From: PNKC01 sp039917655
GTDB taxonomy: Bacteria; Chloroflexota; Dehalococcoidia; Tepidiformales; Tepidiformaceae
Direction: 5' to 3'
Assembly: GCA_039917655.1 (NCBI GenBank)
Contig: JBDSJC010000146.1
Span: 1 to 28,968, forward strand
DNA: 28,968 nucleotides
Position numbers and translations under genes: made by a program. Positions 22,350 through 28,968 of this stretch are shown piece after piece. Numbering within the stretch: the first letter of the stretch is position 1; every line of letters starts with the position of its first letter. The notes beneath the pieces are model-generated. The model had not been told where the DNA came from. It saw only the letters and a program-made list of their open reading frames with translations, and made no database searches.

Positions 22350-23534
22350 TTAGGGCGCCAGGTCGCGGTCCCGCCCAGCTCGCGCGGCGAAGACGAGTTC
22401 CCCGCCCTTGAAAACGTAGCGCACGCGCTCGAGGGCGGCCAGGTCTTGTGTTGGGTCGCCTTCGACGACGAGCAGGTCAGCGAGGCGGCCGGGAGCGATC
22501 ACTCCGCGGTCGGCGAGGCCGAGCAGTTCGGCGGATCGGCTGGTGGCCAGGCGGAGGGCTTGCACAGGACGCAGCCCGGACATATCTGCCAACACTTTGA
22601 TGGCCGCTCCGAGCGCCTCGTGTGGGACGCCGGGGATGCCACAATCGGTGCTCATCAAGACGTTGCAGCCCTGGGCGATCATGTCCTGTAGGATTTCGGC
22701 GCGGCGCTTGCGCAAGCCGTCGTCGGGCCAGCGCAGATAGCCAATGGAGATGGTGGGAGAAACGCCGATCTCTGCGAGCGCGATGCTCGCCCCGTCGGCG
22801 GACTCGTACTCGTAGCCGCCAAGCGTGGTGAACGAGCAGTGTTCGATCATATCGACCCCCGCTTCGGTGGCGACACGGATGCCTTCGCTGCCATGCGCGT
22901 GGGCTGTGACTTTGCGGCGCAGGCGGTGCGCCTCATCGATGCAGGCGCGCAACTCATCGACCGTGAACTGCGGGGCGAAGGTGTTGGTGCGGGGCGTCAT
23001 GTTTCCGCCGGTGGCCATCACTTTGATCCAGTCCACGCCCGCTTTGACGTGCTCCCGCACGGCTTTACGGATGCCGAGTTCGCCGTCCGCCTCGCCGCCC
23101 ATGAACCAGCAGTGGCCGCCGGTGGTGGTGATCGGCGAGCCAGCCACCAATAGCCGTGGGCCAAGCGCGAGGGCGCTCGCGAACGCCTCACGCATTTCGA
23201 TCGAGAGGCTGGTCGGCGCGCCGAGGTCGCGGACGGTGGTTATGCCCGCTTCGAGCATACGACGGCCGTTCTGAGCCATGCGTAGCGCCATCGTGGCCGG
23301 GGTGTCCGCGTCGTAAACCGCGCGCCAATTGGAAGCGGCGTTGAAGCAGAGGTGGGCGTGGCCTTCGATCAGGCCGGGGATGATGGTGCACCCCGTGAGG
23401 TCTAGCCTGCCGGAGTCTTCCGATGGCGGGCTAACGGCCGTGATCAGGCCGTCGTGGAGGTCGAGCGAGGCTGCGATTGGGGCATCGGCATGGCCGTCCC
23501 AGATCCGGGCGCCGTGGAGGGCGAAGTCGGTCAT
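22350..23534 (-). CDS. Metal-dependent amidohydrolase (imidazolonepropionase-like / prolidase type)
   Basis: Protein of 394 aa of the cyclic amidohydrolase superfamily. Seen: the N-terminal beta-sandwich strand ALHGARIWDG, GLIEGHAHL (HxH metal ligands, about residues 58-60), IKVMATGG (the bridging Lys, about 170), TAHAHG (about 212), MIEHCS (about 234) and STDCGIPG (Asp about 293), ending with GRLADLLVVEGDPTQD. Close families hydrolyse dipeptides or ring amides; the exact substrate cannot be read off. It is the first gene right of the decayed tRNA copy. A TAGAAT box lies 8 bp before the ATG. hisG ends 24 bp upstream. Confidence 0.92.
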   Translation of the reverse strand: MTDFALHGARIWDGHADAPIAASLDLHDGLITAVSPPSEDSGRLDLTGCTIIPGLIEGHAHLCFNAASNWRAVYDADTPATMALRMAQNGRRMLEAGITTVRDLGAPTSLSIEMREAFASALALGPRLLVAGSPITTTGGHCWFMGGEADGELGIRKAVREHVKAGVDWIKVMATGGNMTPRTNTFAPQFTVDELRACIDEAHRLRRKVTAHAHGSEGIRVATEAGVDMIEHCSFTTLGGYEYESADGASIALAEIGVSPTISIGYLRWPDDGLRKRRAEILQDMIAQGCNVLMSTDCGIPGVPHEALGAAIKVLADMSGLRPVQALRLATSRSAELLGLADRGVIAPGRLADLLVVEGDPTQDLAALERVRYVFKGGELVFAARAGRDRDLAP

Positions 23535-23542
23535 AAGCCGGG

Positions 23543-23548
23543 ATTCTA
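23543..23548 (-). promoter_or_regulatory. -10-like box of the amidohydrolase gene
   Basis: TAGAAT on the minus strand stands 8 bp before the ATG at 23534, implying a leader of at most a few bases. It lies in the 24-bp gap after hisG, so the amidohydrolase may be transcribed on its own as well as from the his unit. Confidence 0.5.
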
Positions 23549-23558
23549 CGCGGGCCCG

Positions 23559-24401
23559 CTAGATGCGCGCGCTCTCGATCGTCGTGAGGAGGATGCCCTT
23601 GCAGCCAACACGCGAGAGTTCGTCCATGATCTGGTTTGCGCGGTTCGCCTTAACCATCGCCTTCACGGAGAGCCAGCCGTCCTTCTGAAGGGCCGTGATG
23701 GTGGGCGATTCGATGCCGGGGGTGATTTTCGTGGCAATTTCCACGAGCGCTGCCGGGCAATCGTATTCGACCATGCGGTACTCGTAGGCGACGAGGCGGC
23801 CCTCGAGTCGGCTGCGCATGATCCGCACGTCTTCGTGCTCTTCGTGGCCCGGCTGGGCGAAGAAGCCGGCGTTCGAGCGGAACAGCGGCTCGCCGACGAT
23901 GCGCAGGCCCGCCTGCTCGAGCGTGCTGCCGGTCTCCACGACATCGACAACTGCATCAGCGATGCCGAGGCGGACGGAGATCTCCACGGCACCCTCAAGT
24001 TGGGCGATTTCCAGGGCCTGGCCGCCAAAGAAGCGGCGCGTAATCGTGGGAAACGACGTTGCGATACGTAGACGGGCGATTTCATCGAGGGTTCGGTACG
24101 GCGAGTCCGCCAGCACGGCGGCGCAGAGCTTCGAGTAGCCGTAATTCAGGTCCAGCAGAGGCTCCGATACCTGCCCTTTTTCGGCAGCGAAGTCCTTGCC
24201 GGTGAAGCCTGCATCGAGCACCCCGCTGGCAACGTACAGCGGGATGTCGCCCGGCCGCAGGAAGTAGAACTCGACGTTGTTCTCCGGGTCGAGGCTGCTG
24301 AGGCTCTTCGGCGACTTGCTGAGCTTGTAGCCGCAGGAGGTGAGGAGCTCGACGGTTGGTTCGAAGAGCTGGCCTTTGTTTGGGAGGGCGACTTTGATCA
24401 T
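23559..24401 (-). CDS. hisG: ATP phosphoribosyltransferase, long form (HisG)
   Basis: First enzyme of histidine synthesis: condenses ATP and PRPP to phosphoribosyl-ATP. The 280-aa protein starts at ATG 24401 (MIKVALPNKGQL); the frame upstream belongs to hisE in another phase. Seen: the N-terminal LPNKG loop, DAGFTGKD, and the PRPP-binding region around DAVVDVVETGSTLEQAGLRI (about 164-183). The C-terminal domain (about 210-280, with DGWLSVKAMVKANRANQIMD) is the ACT-like regulatory part of the long, HisZ-independent form that senses histidine. The ATG overlaps the hisE stop (ATGA), so the two are coupled. It is separate from any complete his operon here. Confidence 0.97.
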   Translation of the reverse strand: MIKVALPNKGQLFEPTVELLTSCGYKLSKSPKSLSSLDPENNVEFYFLRPGDIPLYVASGVLDAGFTGKDFAAEKGQVSEPLLDLNYGYSKLCAAVLADSPYRTLDEIARLRIATSFPTITRRFFGGQALEIAQLEGAVEISVRLGIADAVVDVVETGSTLEQAGLRIVGEPLFRSNAGFFAQPGHEEHEDVRIMRSRLEGRLVAYEYRMVEYDCPAALVEIATKITPGIESPTITALQKDGWLSVKAMVKANRANQIMDELSRVGCKGILLTTIESARI

Positions 24402-24694
24402 AGCCGTGCGTAAACCTCTGTGAGGGCGATGCGCCGTTCGGCCATCATGCAAGCGACGTAGTAGAGGACCTGCGAGAGTTCAAGCGCGAGGCTCGGGTCA
24501 TCCTCGTAGCGGGCGGCCATCCAACTCTCGGCGGCCTCTTCGACCAATTTCTTGCCGATAGCGTGAGCGCCGCCCTCGAACAGTGCGGTGGTGGACTTGC
24601 CGGGCGGCATGTCGCGCTTGCGCGAGGCGGCGAGTTCCACGATCTCTTCGAACGTCACCGGCAGAGCATAGCAAGGCGGCAGAGTGTGAGACAT
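24398..24694 (-). CDS. hisE: Phosphoribosyl-ATP pyrophosphatase (HisE)
   Basis: Second step of histidine synthesis: hydrolyses PR-ATP to PR-AMP. The 98-aa all-helical protein has the family pattern FEEIVELAASRKRDMPPGKS, TALFEGGAHAIGKKLVEEAA and ALELSQVLYYVACMM, with the EExxE-type acidic metal site around KLVEEAAE. It is a stand-alone HisE rather than a HisIE fusion. ATG 24694 is used; an in-frame GTG nearer the conserved region (before TFEEIV) is an alternative start. It overlaps hisG by 4 bases and lies 23 bp after the LysR gene, suggesting one transcript. Confidence 0.95.
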   Translation of the reverse strand: MSHTLPPCYALPVTFEEIVELAASRKRDMPPGKSTTALFEGGAHAIGKKLVEEAAESWMAARYEDDPSLALELSQVLYYVACMMAERRIALTEVYARL

Positions 24695-24717
24695 GCGGCG
24701 GGACGTGGGCGCCCCGG

Positions 24718-25650
24718 TTAGCTGCTCGCGCGGCGGTCGTCCCAGGGGTTGGCGATTCCGTATTCGCCGGTGAGGAGGCGCAGGAAATCGCGAATCGGCG
24801 GGGCAAGGATGCGGTTGCGTACAACATGCACGCCGACTTCGCGCTGGGCGGGCTGCTCCATGTCGCGAATTTCGACGCGGGTTAGTTGGCCCGCGGTGAT
24901 CTCGCGGTCGACCGAGACGACGGGGAGGATAGCGATGCCCAGGCCGGCTTCGACCATGTGCTTCGTGGTCTCCATGGAGTCCAGCTCCATGACGGATTCG
25001 GGGACGACGCCGACGCGCAGGAACATGGAGTAGACGAGGCTGTGGTAACTGGAGCTGCGTTCGAAGAAGAGGAACGGCTCCTTTCCAGCTTCCGCGATAG
25101 TAACGCGCCCGCGGCTGGCGAACGGATGCGACGGTGAACAGACCAGCGCCAGGTCGTCGTTGTAGAGATGCAGGGATTCGATTTCCGGATGCTGCGTCAG
25201 GCGCGAGACGGCGACGTGCGTCTCACCGGCCAAAAGCTTTTCGACGATCCCCTCGGTTTGGCCGGTCGTGAGGTGGACGTGGACGCGTGGGCGCGTCTCC
25301 CGGAACTGCTTAAGGATGCCGGGCAGGACGTAGGTGGCGATCGTGTCGCTGGCGCCGATGCGGATGCTGCCGATGTCTCCGTGGCGGACAGCCTCTATGG
25401 CGTCTGTCCCCTCTTGCACGGCAGTCAACGCGCGCTGGGCGTGGGGCATGAAGGCGTGGCCGGCATCGGTCAGGGTGACGCTGCGGCCGGTCCGTTCGAA
25501 CAGCCGTTCGCCAATCTCGCGCTCGAGCGATTGGATGCGGGCGGTGACCGATGGTTGCGTGAGAAATAGGGCCTCGGCCGCCCGGCTGAACGAACGATGC
25601 TGGGCTACCTGAAGGAACGCTTCAAGTTGGGCAAGTTCCACGAAGTACAC
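24718..25650 (-). CDS. LysR family transcriptional regulator
   Basis: Protein of 310 aa. The winged helix-turn-helix is clear at residues about 10-60 (FLQVAQHRSFSRAAEALFLT, then QPSVTARIQSLEREIGERLF), followed by the linker helix and a periplasmic-binding-like effector domain (IGASDTIATYVLPGILKQFR onward). The start is GTG 25650; a second in-frame GTG 9 bp later is possible. A GGGGAG stretch precedes it. It sits between the 7Fe ferredoxin (30 bp upstream) and hisE (23 bp downstream), all on one strand, an unusual place for a LysR gene, which is normally divergent from its target. Effector unknown. Confidence 0.93.
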   Translation of the reverse strand: MYFVELAQLEAFLQVAQHRSFSRAAEALFLTQPSVTARIQSLEREIGERLFERTGRSVTLTDAGHAFMPHAQRALTAVQEGTDAIEAVRHGDIGSIRIGASDTIATYVLPGILKQFRETRPRVHVHLTTGQTEGIVEKLLAGETHVAVSRLTQHPEIESLHLYNDDLALVCSPSHPFASRGRVTIAEAGKEPFLFFERSSSYHSLVYSMFLRVGVVPESVMELDSMETTKHMVEAGLGIAILPVVSVDREITAGQLTRVEIRDMEQPAQREVGVHVVRNRILAPPIRDFLRLLTGEYGIANPWDDRRASS

Positions 25651-25653
25651 TCC

Positions 25654-25670
25654 CCGGGCTCCGCGCCCGG
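25654..25670 (-). terminator. GC-rich hairpin between ferredoxin and LysR genes
   Basis: CCGGGC (25654-25659) and GCCCGG (25665-25670) form a 6-bp stem with a 5-base loop in the 30-bp gap. No U-run follows. On the minus strand it partly overlaps the GGGGAG that would serve as the LysR ribosome site, so it could attenuate transcription or mask translation. Weak evidence. Confidence 0.3.
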
Positions 25671-25680
25671 CCTGTAACTG

Positions 25681-25920
25681 TTAGGCGAAGAAGTCCGCGT
25701 TGATCTTCACGAACTTGCGGTTGTCATCGGACAGGTCGTTTTCGTCATGAATGGCGCTGACCGGGCAGGCGAGTTCGCAGGCGGCGCAATCGATGCATTG
25801 GTCAGGGTTGATGTAGTACTGCGGCGAATCATCCGAGCTGTGGATGCAGTCCACCGGGCAGACGTCAACGCAGGAGGCGTCTTTCACGCCGATGCATGGC
25901 TCAGTGATGATGTAGGGCAT
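25681..25920 (-). CDS. 7Fe ferredoxin (3Fe-4S plus 4Fe-4S)
   Basis: Electron carrier of 79 aa. Cysteines 9, 17, 21 and 25 (CIGVKDASCVDVCPVDC) have the C-x7-C-x3-C spacing of a 3Fe-4S site with the shared Cys-Pro; cysteines 42, 45, 48 and 52 (CIDCAACELAC) complete a 4Fe-4S site. This matches the FdxA-type ferredoxins of Actinobacteria and related groups, although shorter than the 105-aa versions. ATG 25920 has GGAGGT upstream. It is 15 bp after the 2Fe-2S ferredoxin gene, so the two are co-transcribed. Confidence 0.96.
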   Translation of the reverse strand: MPYIITEPCIGVKDASCVDVCPVDCIHSSDDSPQYYINPDQCIDCAACELACPVSAIHDENDLSDDNRKFVKINADFFA

Positions 25921-25935
25921 GGCGCACCTCCGGGG

Positions 25936-26247
25936 CTAGCTGGGCGACACGCCCCGTTTGAACACGACGACATCGCCTTCAAGCCGGGCCTGGCAGGCGA
26001 GGCGAAGGCGTGGATCTTCGATTGCATGGCGCCCGCGCTGGCGGACGAGGTTCAGGCGTTCGTAGCGGCCCATGGCGCTCAGGCGACCGAGGCCGGACAC
26101 GACTTCCATGGCGCAGTTTGTACATTCGCCGTTCTTCGCGCACCCCACGGGCCAGTAGGCGCCGCTCGCCACGACTGCATCGAGCACCGTCTCGCCGCTC
26201 GGAGCTTCAACTTCGATGCCAATGGGTTCAACGCGGATACGAGGCAT
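25936..26247 (-). CDS. 2Fe-2S ferredoxin
   Basis: Protein of 103 aa with a beta-grasp 2Fe-2S fold: Cys36, Cys42, Cys45 (GCAKNGECTNC) and Cys85 (RLACQ). The start MPRIRVEPIGIEVEA and SGETVLDAVVASGAYWP are typical of the ferredoxins and oxygenase-associated domains with this C-x5-C-x2-C pattern. It is the first gene of the ferredoxin unit: no ribosome site precedes the ATG but TAGAAT lies 6 bp upstream. Redox partner not identifiable. Confidence 0.94.
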   Translation of the reverse strand: MPRIRVEPIGIEVEAPSGETVLDAVVASGAYWPVGCAKNGECTNCAMEVVSGLGRLSAMGRYERLNLVRQRGRHAIEDPRLRLACQARLEGDVVVFKRGVSPS

Positions 26248-26253
26248 ACAGGG

Positions 26254-26259
26254 ATTCTA
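26254..26259 (-). promoter_or_regulatory. -10-like box of the ferredoxin unit (leaderless start)
   Basis: TAGAAT on the minus strand ends 6 bp before the ATG at 26247 with no Shine-Dalgarno. The following gene in the same unit (ATG 25920) has a good GGAGGT, so the unit combines a leaderless first gene with an SD-led second gene. Confidence 0.55.
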
Positions 26260-26293
26260 TCGCGCGGACTGGCATGCCGCTGGGATCGGCGAT

Positions 26294-26842
26294 TCAGGCG
26301 TCGAGCACGGCGAAGAGGTCGGCCAGGGCGAGACGGAATCCGGGCATGTGCGGCGATTCGAGCACGGCGGTTTCTGGCTGAACTTCGCCGTCGCGCGCGT
26401 CATCGAAGACCTCAACCGTGCGGCGATTTGGATCCACCAGCCAACAAATCTCCGCGCCCGCCGCCCGGAAGAGCCGGCACTTTTCGCGCAGTTCCGCGCG
26501 CGTCTGGCCCTCCGAGATGATTTCGACAGAGAGCGTAGGTGCCCCGAGTACGGCTGCTCCTGTATCTTTCTCGCGGCTCCAGTACGCGACATCGGGGACT
26601 CGGTACCTACGCGCGGTGGCGCTGCTGAGGTCAACGGTAGGTTCGGGGCCGCCCGTGCCGCCGGCGCGTTCGATGTAGGCGTCAAGCCGCGCCGATAGTC
26701 GCCGTGCCAAGGCCGAATGCGATCGCTTCGTCATAGGCTTCTGAGTGACCTCGCCGTTCACAAACTCGTACGACGGCAGTGCGTCGGCGTACTTCGCGAG
26801 GAACTCCTCCTCGGTCATCAGGAGGCGCGGGGGCGTAGTCAC
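26294..26842 (-). CDS. Uma2 family (DUF820) endonuclease-like protein
   Basis: Protein of 182 aa of the Uma2/DUF820 family, a PD-(D/E)xK-fold group common in cyanobacteria, Chloroflexota and Deinococcota. Seen: MTEEEFLAKY near the N-terminus, YEFVNGEV, RVPDVAYWSREKD (the Asp of the active site, about residue 99), LSVEIISEGQ (Glu about 124) and KCRLFRAAGAEICWLVDPNR. The start is GTG 26842, with TAAAAT 6 bp upstream and no ribosome site. It is probably a single-gene unit. Biological role of the family is not known. Confidence 0.93.
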   Translation of the reverse strand: MTTPPRLLMTEEEFLAKYADALPSYEFVNGEVTQKPMTKRSHSALARRLSARLDAYIERAGGTGGPEPTVDLSSATARRYRVPDVAYWSREKDTGAAVLGAPTLSVEIISEGQTRAELREKCRLFRAAGAEICWLVDPNRRTVEVFDDARDGEVQPETAVLESPHMPGFRLALADLFAVLDA

Positions 26843-26848
26843 GCCACG

Positions 26849-26854
26849 ATTTTA
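26849..26854 (-). promoter_or_regulatory. -10-like box of the Uma2 gene (leaderless start)
   Basis: TAAAAT on the minus strand ends 6 bp before the GTG at 26842, without a Shine-Dalgarno. It lies in the 47-bp gap after the DUF512 gene. Confidence 0.55.
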
Positions 26855-26889
26855 GCATGCCCGGAAGCGGGCTTCCCTTGGGCCGGCAG

Positions 26890-28317
26890 TTAGTTGACCC
26901 AGGCAGCGTCCTTGGGGAGCGTGGCGCGCTCTTCGCTCCAGAAGGCACCGTTCGTTGCCGCGTTGGCACTCGGCCGTCGTGGCCCGCGTTCGAGAATATC
27001 CAGCACTTCGCTCCACTGGCTGGCGAAGGTGAGCGGCGCGCCGAGCCGGGCCTCCACTTCGTCCACCGTCAGGCTGTCGAGGAACTTCTGGCCGAAGTAG
27101 TCAAGGCTCGGGCGCGGGAGGACGAAGCAGTCTGGCTGGTAGTGGCGCAAATCACGCACGTAGTCGCCGCCGCAGAGCAGGCCACTGATGTTTACTCGCT
27201 CGCCGAAAACAGTGTTCGTCACCGCCTGCACCTCGATCGTCGCGCCGGTGAGTTCGCCCATTTCGGCCGCGATGCCCGCGAGCGTGGGCGCGATGAGCGT
27301 CGCCGTGGCGATCACCAGGTGCCGGCCGTCGTACCGTCGTTTGGAGGCTCCGATGCGGCGTTTCGTGCGCGACCAGTCGTCCAACATCGTGCGCACCATG
27401 CCGATGCCGTTTTCGTACTGAGGGAAGCGGTCGTACTCCCGCGCTGGCGGCACCGGCTCACCCGAGGTGATGTAGTACTCGTCGCTGCACTGGACCACGG
27501 TGGCGCCATGCTTCGCGCGGCATTCTACCTGGATCGGGCGGAGCAGCCGGACAATTTCCCTTGCGTATTCCGGCGTTGGCCGCACGAGTTCGATGCCGTC
27601 GCGGTTCAACGACCAGTCTTCGAGCTTCGGGCTGGCGCCGACGGGGACGACGGACACGGTCTGTACGGTGGGGTAGAGGTCAGTCAGCTGGCGCACCGAG
27701 TGTTCGAGGTGCGAACCGTCGTTGACGCCGGGGCAGAGGACAATCTGGGTGTGCGCCTGGAGGCCAAGATCCCCCATCCGCTGGAGCTGTTCGATTACAT
27801 CCGGGGCCGTGGGGTTCGCGAGCATCTGACGGCGGAGCGTCAGGTCCGTGGCGTGGACGGAGACGTTGAGGGGGCTCAGGCGCTGCTCTTCGAGCCGGCT
27901 CCAGTCGTCGTCTGTCAGGTTGGTCAGCGTAACGAAGTTACCGTGCAAGAAGCTGAGGCGGTAGTCGTCGTCCTTCATGTAGAGCGTCTTGCGCATGCCT
28001 TTGGGCAGGCCCTTGAGGAAGCAGAAAAAGCAGTTGTTGTTGCAGAGCGTGACGTCGTCCCAGGTGGCGTGTTCGAACTCCAGCCCGAGGTCTTCGTCGA
28101 TCTCCTTTTCGAACACGAGCAGTTCGTCGAGGCCATTGGCTTTGCGCACGAGGACTTCGACTTCGGATTCTGCCTGGTAGAACTGGAGGTCAACGACGTC
28201 TCGCAGGACATGTCCGGCGACTGAGACGATCGCATCACCAGCCTCGAGGCCAGCCTCTTCGGCGAGGGAGCCGGGGCGCACGCCAGAGACGATACCGGGG
28301 GAGGGGGCGCGACTCAT
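26890..28317 (-). CDS. DUF512 protein: PDZ domain plus radical-SAM-like Fe-S domain
   Basis: Protein of 475 aa with the standard layout of this family: an N-terminal PDZ domain (IVSGVRPGSLAEEAGLEAGD, residues about 9-28), then the radical-SAM-like core with the CNNNCFFCF cluster motif (about 93-101) followed by LPKGMRKTLYMKDDDYRLSF and the HGNFVTLTN strand, and the C-terminal DUF512 domain (ATATLIAP, GLLCGGDY, CFVLPRPSLD). Function is unknown, although it is widely conserved in Firmicutes, Chloroflexota and Cyanobacteria. The ATG overlaps the ispH stop by 4 bases (ATGA), so it is coupled to isoprenoid synthesis in expression. The Cys spacing C-x3-C-x2-C is intact. Confidence 0.95.
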   Translation of the reverse strand: MSRAPSPGIVSGVRPGSLAEEAGLEAGDAIVSVAGHVLRDVVDLQFYQAESEVEVLVRKANGLDELLVFEKEIDEDLGLEFEHATWDDVTLCNNNCFFCFLKGLPKGMRKTLYMKDDDYRLSFLHGNFVTLTNLTDDDWSRLEEQRLSPLNVSVHATDLTLRRQMLANPTAPDVIEQLQRMGDLGLQAHTQIVLCPGVNDGSHLEHSVRQLTDLYPTVQTVSVVPVGASPKLEDWSLNRDGIELVRPTPEYAREIVRLLRPIQVECRAKHGATVVQCSDEYYITSGEPVPPAREYDRFPQYENGIGMVRTMLDDWSRTKRRIGASKRRYDGRHLVIATATLIAPTLAGIAAEMGELTGATIEVQAVTNTVFGERVNISGLLCGGDYVRDLRHYQPDCFVLPRPSLDYFGQKFLDSLTVDEVEARLGAPLTFASQWSEVLDILERGPRRPSANAATNGAFWSEERATLPKDAAWVN

Positions 28318-28967
28318 GCCGGGACGAGTTCGCGGATGCGCGCTTCGACTTCGTCGATCGAATAGTCAGGGGTAGAGGCTCCGGCGGTGAGCCCGATGCG
28401 CTCCGCGTCCGCGAACCATTCGGCGTCGAGATCAGCAGGCCCTTCGATGTGGTAGGCGGGCGTTCCCTGCTCTTCACAGACCTCTTTGAGGTGGCGCGTG
28501 TTCGCACTCTTTCGCCCACCGACAACGACCATCACGTCCACGGTGGCTGCGAGGGCGGCCGCCGCTTCTTGCTGTCCGGTGGTGGCGTGGCAGAGTGTGT
28601 TGACCACGTGGAACTCGAAGTTGTGGTCGCGCTGGAGGAGCATCAGGTTGCTGACGAAGCGGGCGAAGTCTTCCATCTTGTGCGTTGTCTGGGCCATCAC
28701 ACCGATCTTGTTGGGGAAGCCGCCGGGAAAAGTCTCGATGAGGGTGCGGATGCTCGCGAGGTCGGCGGTCTCAAGGATGGTGGCGTGGGAGGCACCGGTC
28801 TTATCGATCGTCCAGCCCAGGATGCCGCGCACTTCTTTGTGGCCGGGGTCGCCGAAGATAAGGACGTGCCAGCCATCGCGCACGAACTTCTGGCCGTAGC
28901 GCTGGGCGCGGGTGACGATCGGGCAGGTGGTGTCGATGATGTTCAGGCCGCTCTGTTGAAGCTCGAC
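28314..28967 (-). CDS. ispH: 4-hydroxy-3-methylbut-2-enyl diphosphate reductase (IspH), N-terminus outside window
   Basis: Last enzyme of the MEP isoprenoid pathway, a 4Fe-4S protein converting HMBPP to IPP and DMAPP. 218 codons are visible and the frame runs off the window end, so roughly the first quarter is missing. Seen: DTTCPIV (second cluster Cys) near the truncated end, the QTTHK segment, NTLCHATTGQQEAA (third cluster Cys), GGRKSANTRHL and TAGASTPDYSIDEV, all hallmarks of IspH. The internal GTG at 28883 is not the start, because the conserved DTTCP motif lies upstream of it. Stop overlaps the DUF512 start. Confidence 0.96.
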   Translation of the reverse strand, partial: VELQQSGLNIIDTTCPIVTRAQRYGQKFVRDGWHVLIFGDPGHKEVRGILGWTIDKTGASHATILETADLASIRTLIETFPGGFPNKIGVMAQTTHKMEDFARFVSNLMLLQRDHNFEFHVVNTLCHATTGQQEAAAALAATVDVMVVVGGRKSANTRHLKEVCEEQGTPAYHIEGPADLDAEWFADAERIGLTAGASTPDYSIDEVEARIRELVPA

Positions 28968-28968
28968 C

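Noticed and set aside
22149..22691. Plus-strand open frame of 180 codons next to the decayed tRNA copy
   Set aside because: Most of it is antisense to the amidohydrolase and the part in the gap has no recognisable similarity or ribosome site.
26857..28224. Long plus-strand open frame of 455 codons
   Set aside because: It is exactly antisense to the DUF512 gene, whose motifs (PDZ, CNNNCFFCF) are clear; the antisense product is rich in His, Arg and Val with no family motifs. It is a high-GC shadow.
1..28968. CRISPR arrays, rRNA genes, IS elements with terminal repeats, toxin-antitoxin pairs
   Set aside because: None seen. The only mobile-element signals are the two tyrosine recombinases and the tRNA-Arg direct repeat.

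Overview
The window is high-GC bacterial DNA made of two blocks. The right block (about 22.35-28.97 kb) looks like chromosomal core: hisG, hisE, a LysR regulator, two ferredoxins, a DUF512 radical-SAM-like protein and ispH. The left block (about 1.3-22.1 kb) looks like an acquired catabolic island. The lineage cannot be fixed from sequence alone. Long-form HisG, an ispH-DUF512 pair, apparently leaderless first genes and the wealth of CoA-thioester, SDR and molybdenum-hydroxylase genes would fit a Chloroflexota (Dehalococcoidia/SAR202-like) genome, but that is a low-confidence inference.

Layout. 1-1.3 kb: a tyrosine integrase (5' end outside the window) converges on an intact tRNA-Arg(UCG) on the minus strand. 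1.28-1.68 kb: N-terminal remnant of a second tyrosine recombinase. 1.85-4.04 kb: two plus-strand alpha/beta hydrolases. 4.21-14.95 kb: an 11-gene minus-strand operon with almost no intergenic space, reading in transcription order: two peptide-type ABC permeases, a Tat-lipoprotein binding protein, two CaiB/BaiF CoA-transferases, a thiolase-like protein, its DUF35 partner, a small GIY-YIG-like protein, an acyl-CoA dehydrogenase, a crotonase and a PHP-domain hydrolase. 15.27-17.07 kb: two SDR dehydrogenases transcribed divergently, separated by an SDR remnant. 17.07-18.16 kb: an alpha/beta-hydrolase remnant and a secreted two-domain protein. 18.39-21.99 kb: a two-subunit molybdenum hydroxylase followed by an ACMSD-like amidohydrolase. 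22.08-22.15 kb: a decayed second copy of the tRNA-Arg. 22.35-28.97 kb: amidohydrolase, hisG, hisE, LysR, 7Fe ferredoxin, 2Fe-2S ferredoxin, Uma2 nuclease-like protein, DUF512 protein and ispH (cut by the window edge).

How it works together. The operon plus the divergent SDR pair has the gene content of a benzylsuccinate-type (bbs) beta-oxidation module: paired class III CoA-transferases, acyl-CoA dehydrogenase, hydratase, SDR dehydrogenases, and thiolase plus DUF35. Here it is joined to its own uptake system. Several enzymes deviate at catalytic positions: the thiolase lacks the nucleophilic Cys, the crotonase lacks one of its two Glu, and one CoA-transferase has Glu in place of the catalytic Asp. 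The real chemistry may therefore differ from the bbs route, for example a retro-aldol cleavage. The substrate is unknown. A dyad lies over two possible divergent promoters between the operon and the SDRs, so both arms may share one regulator.
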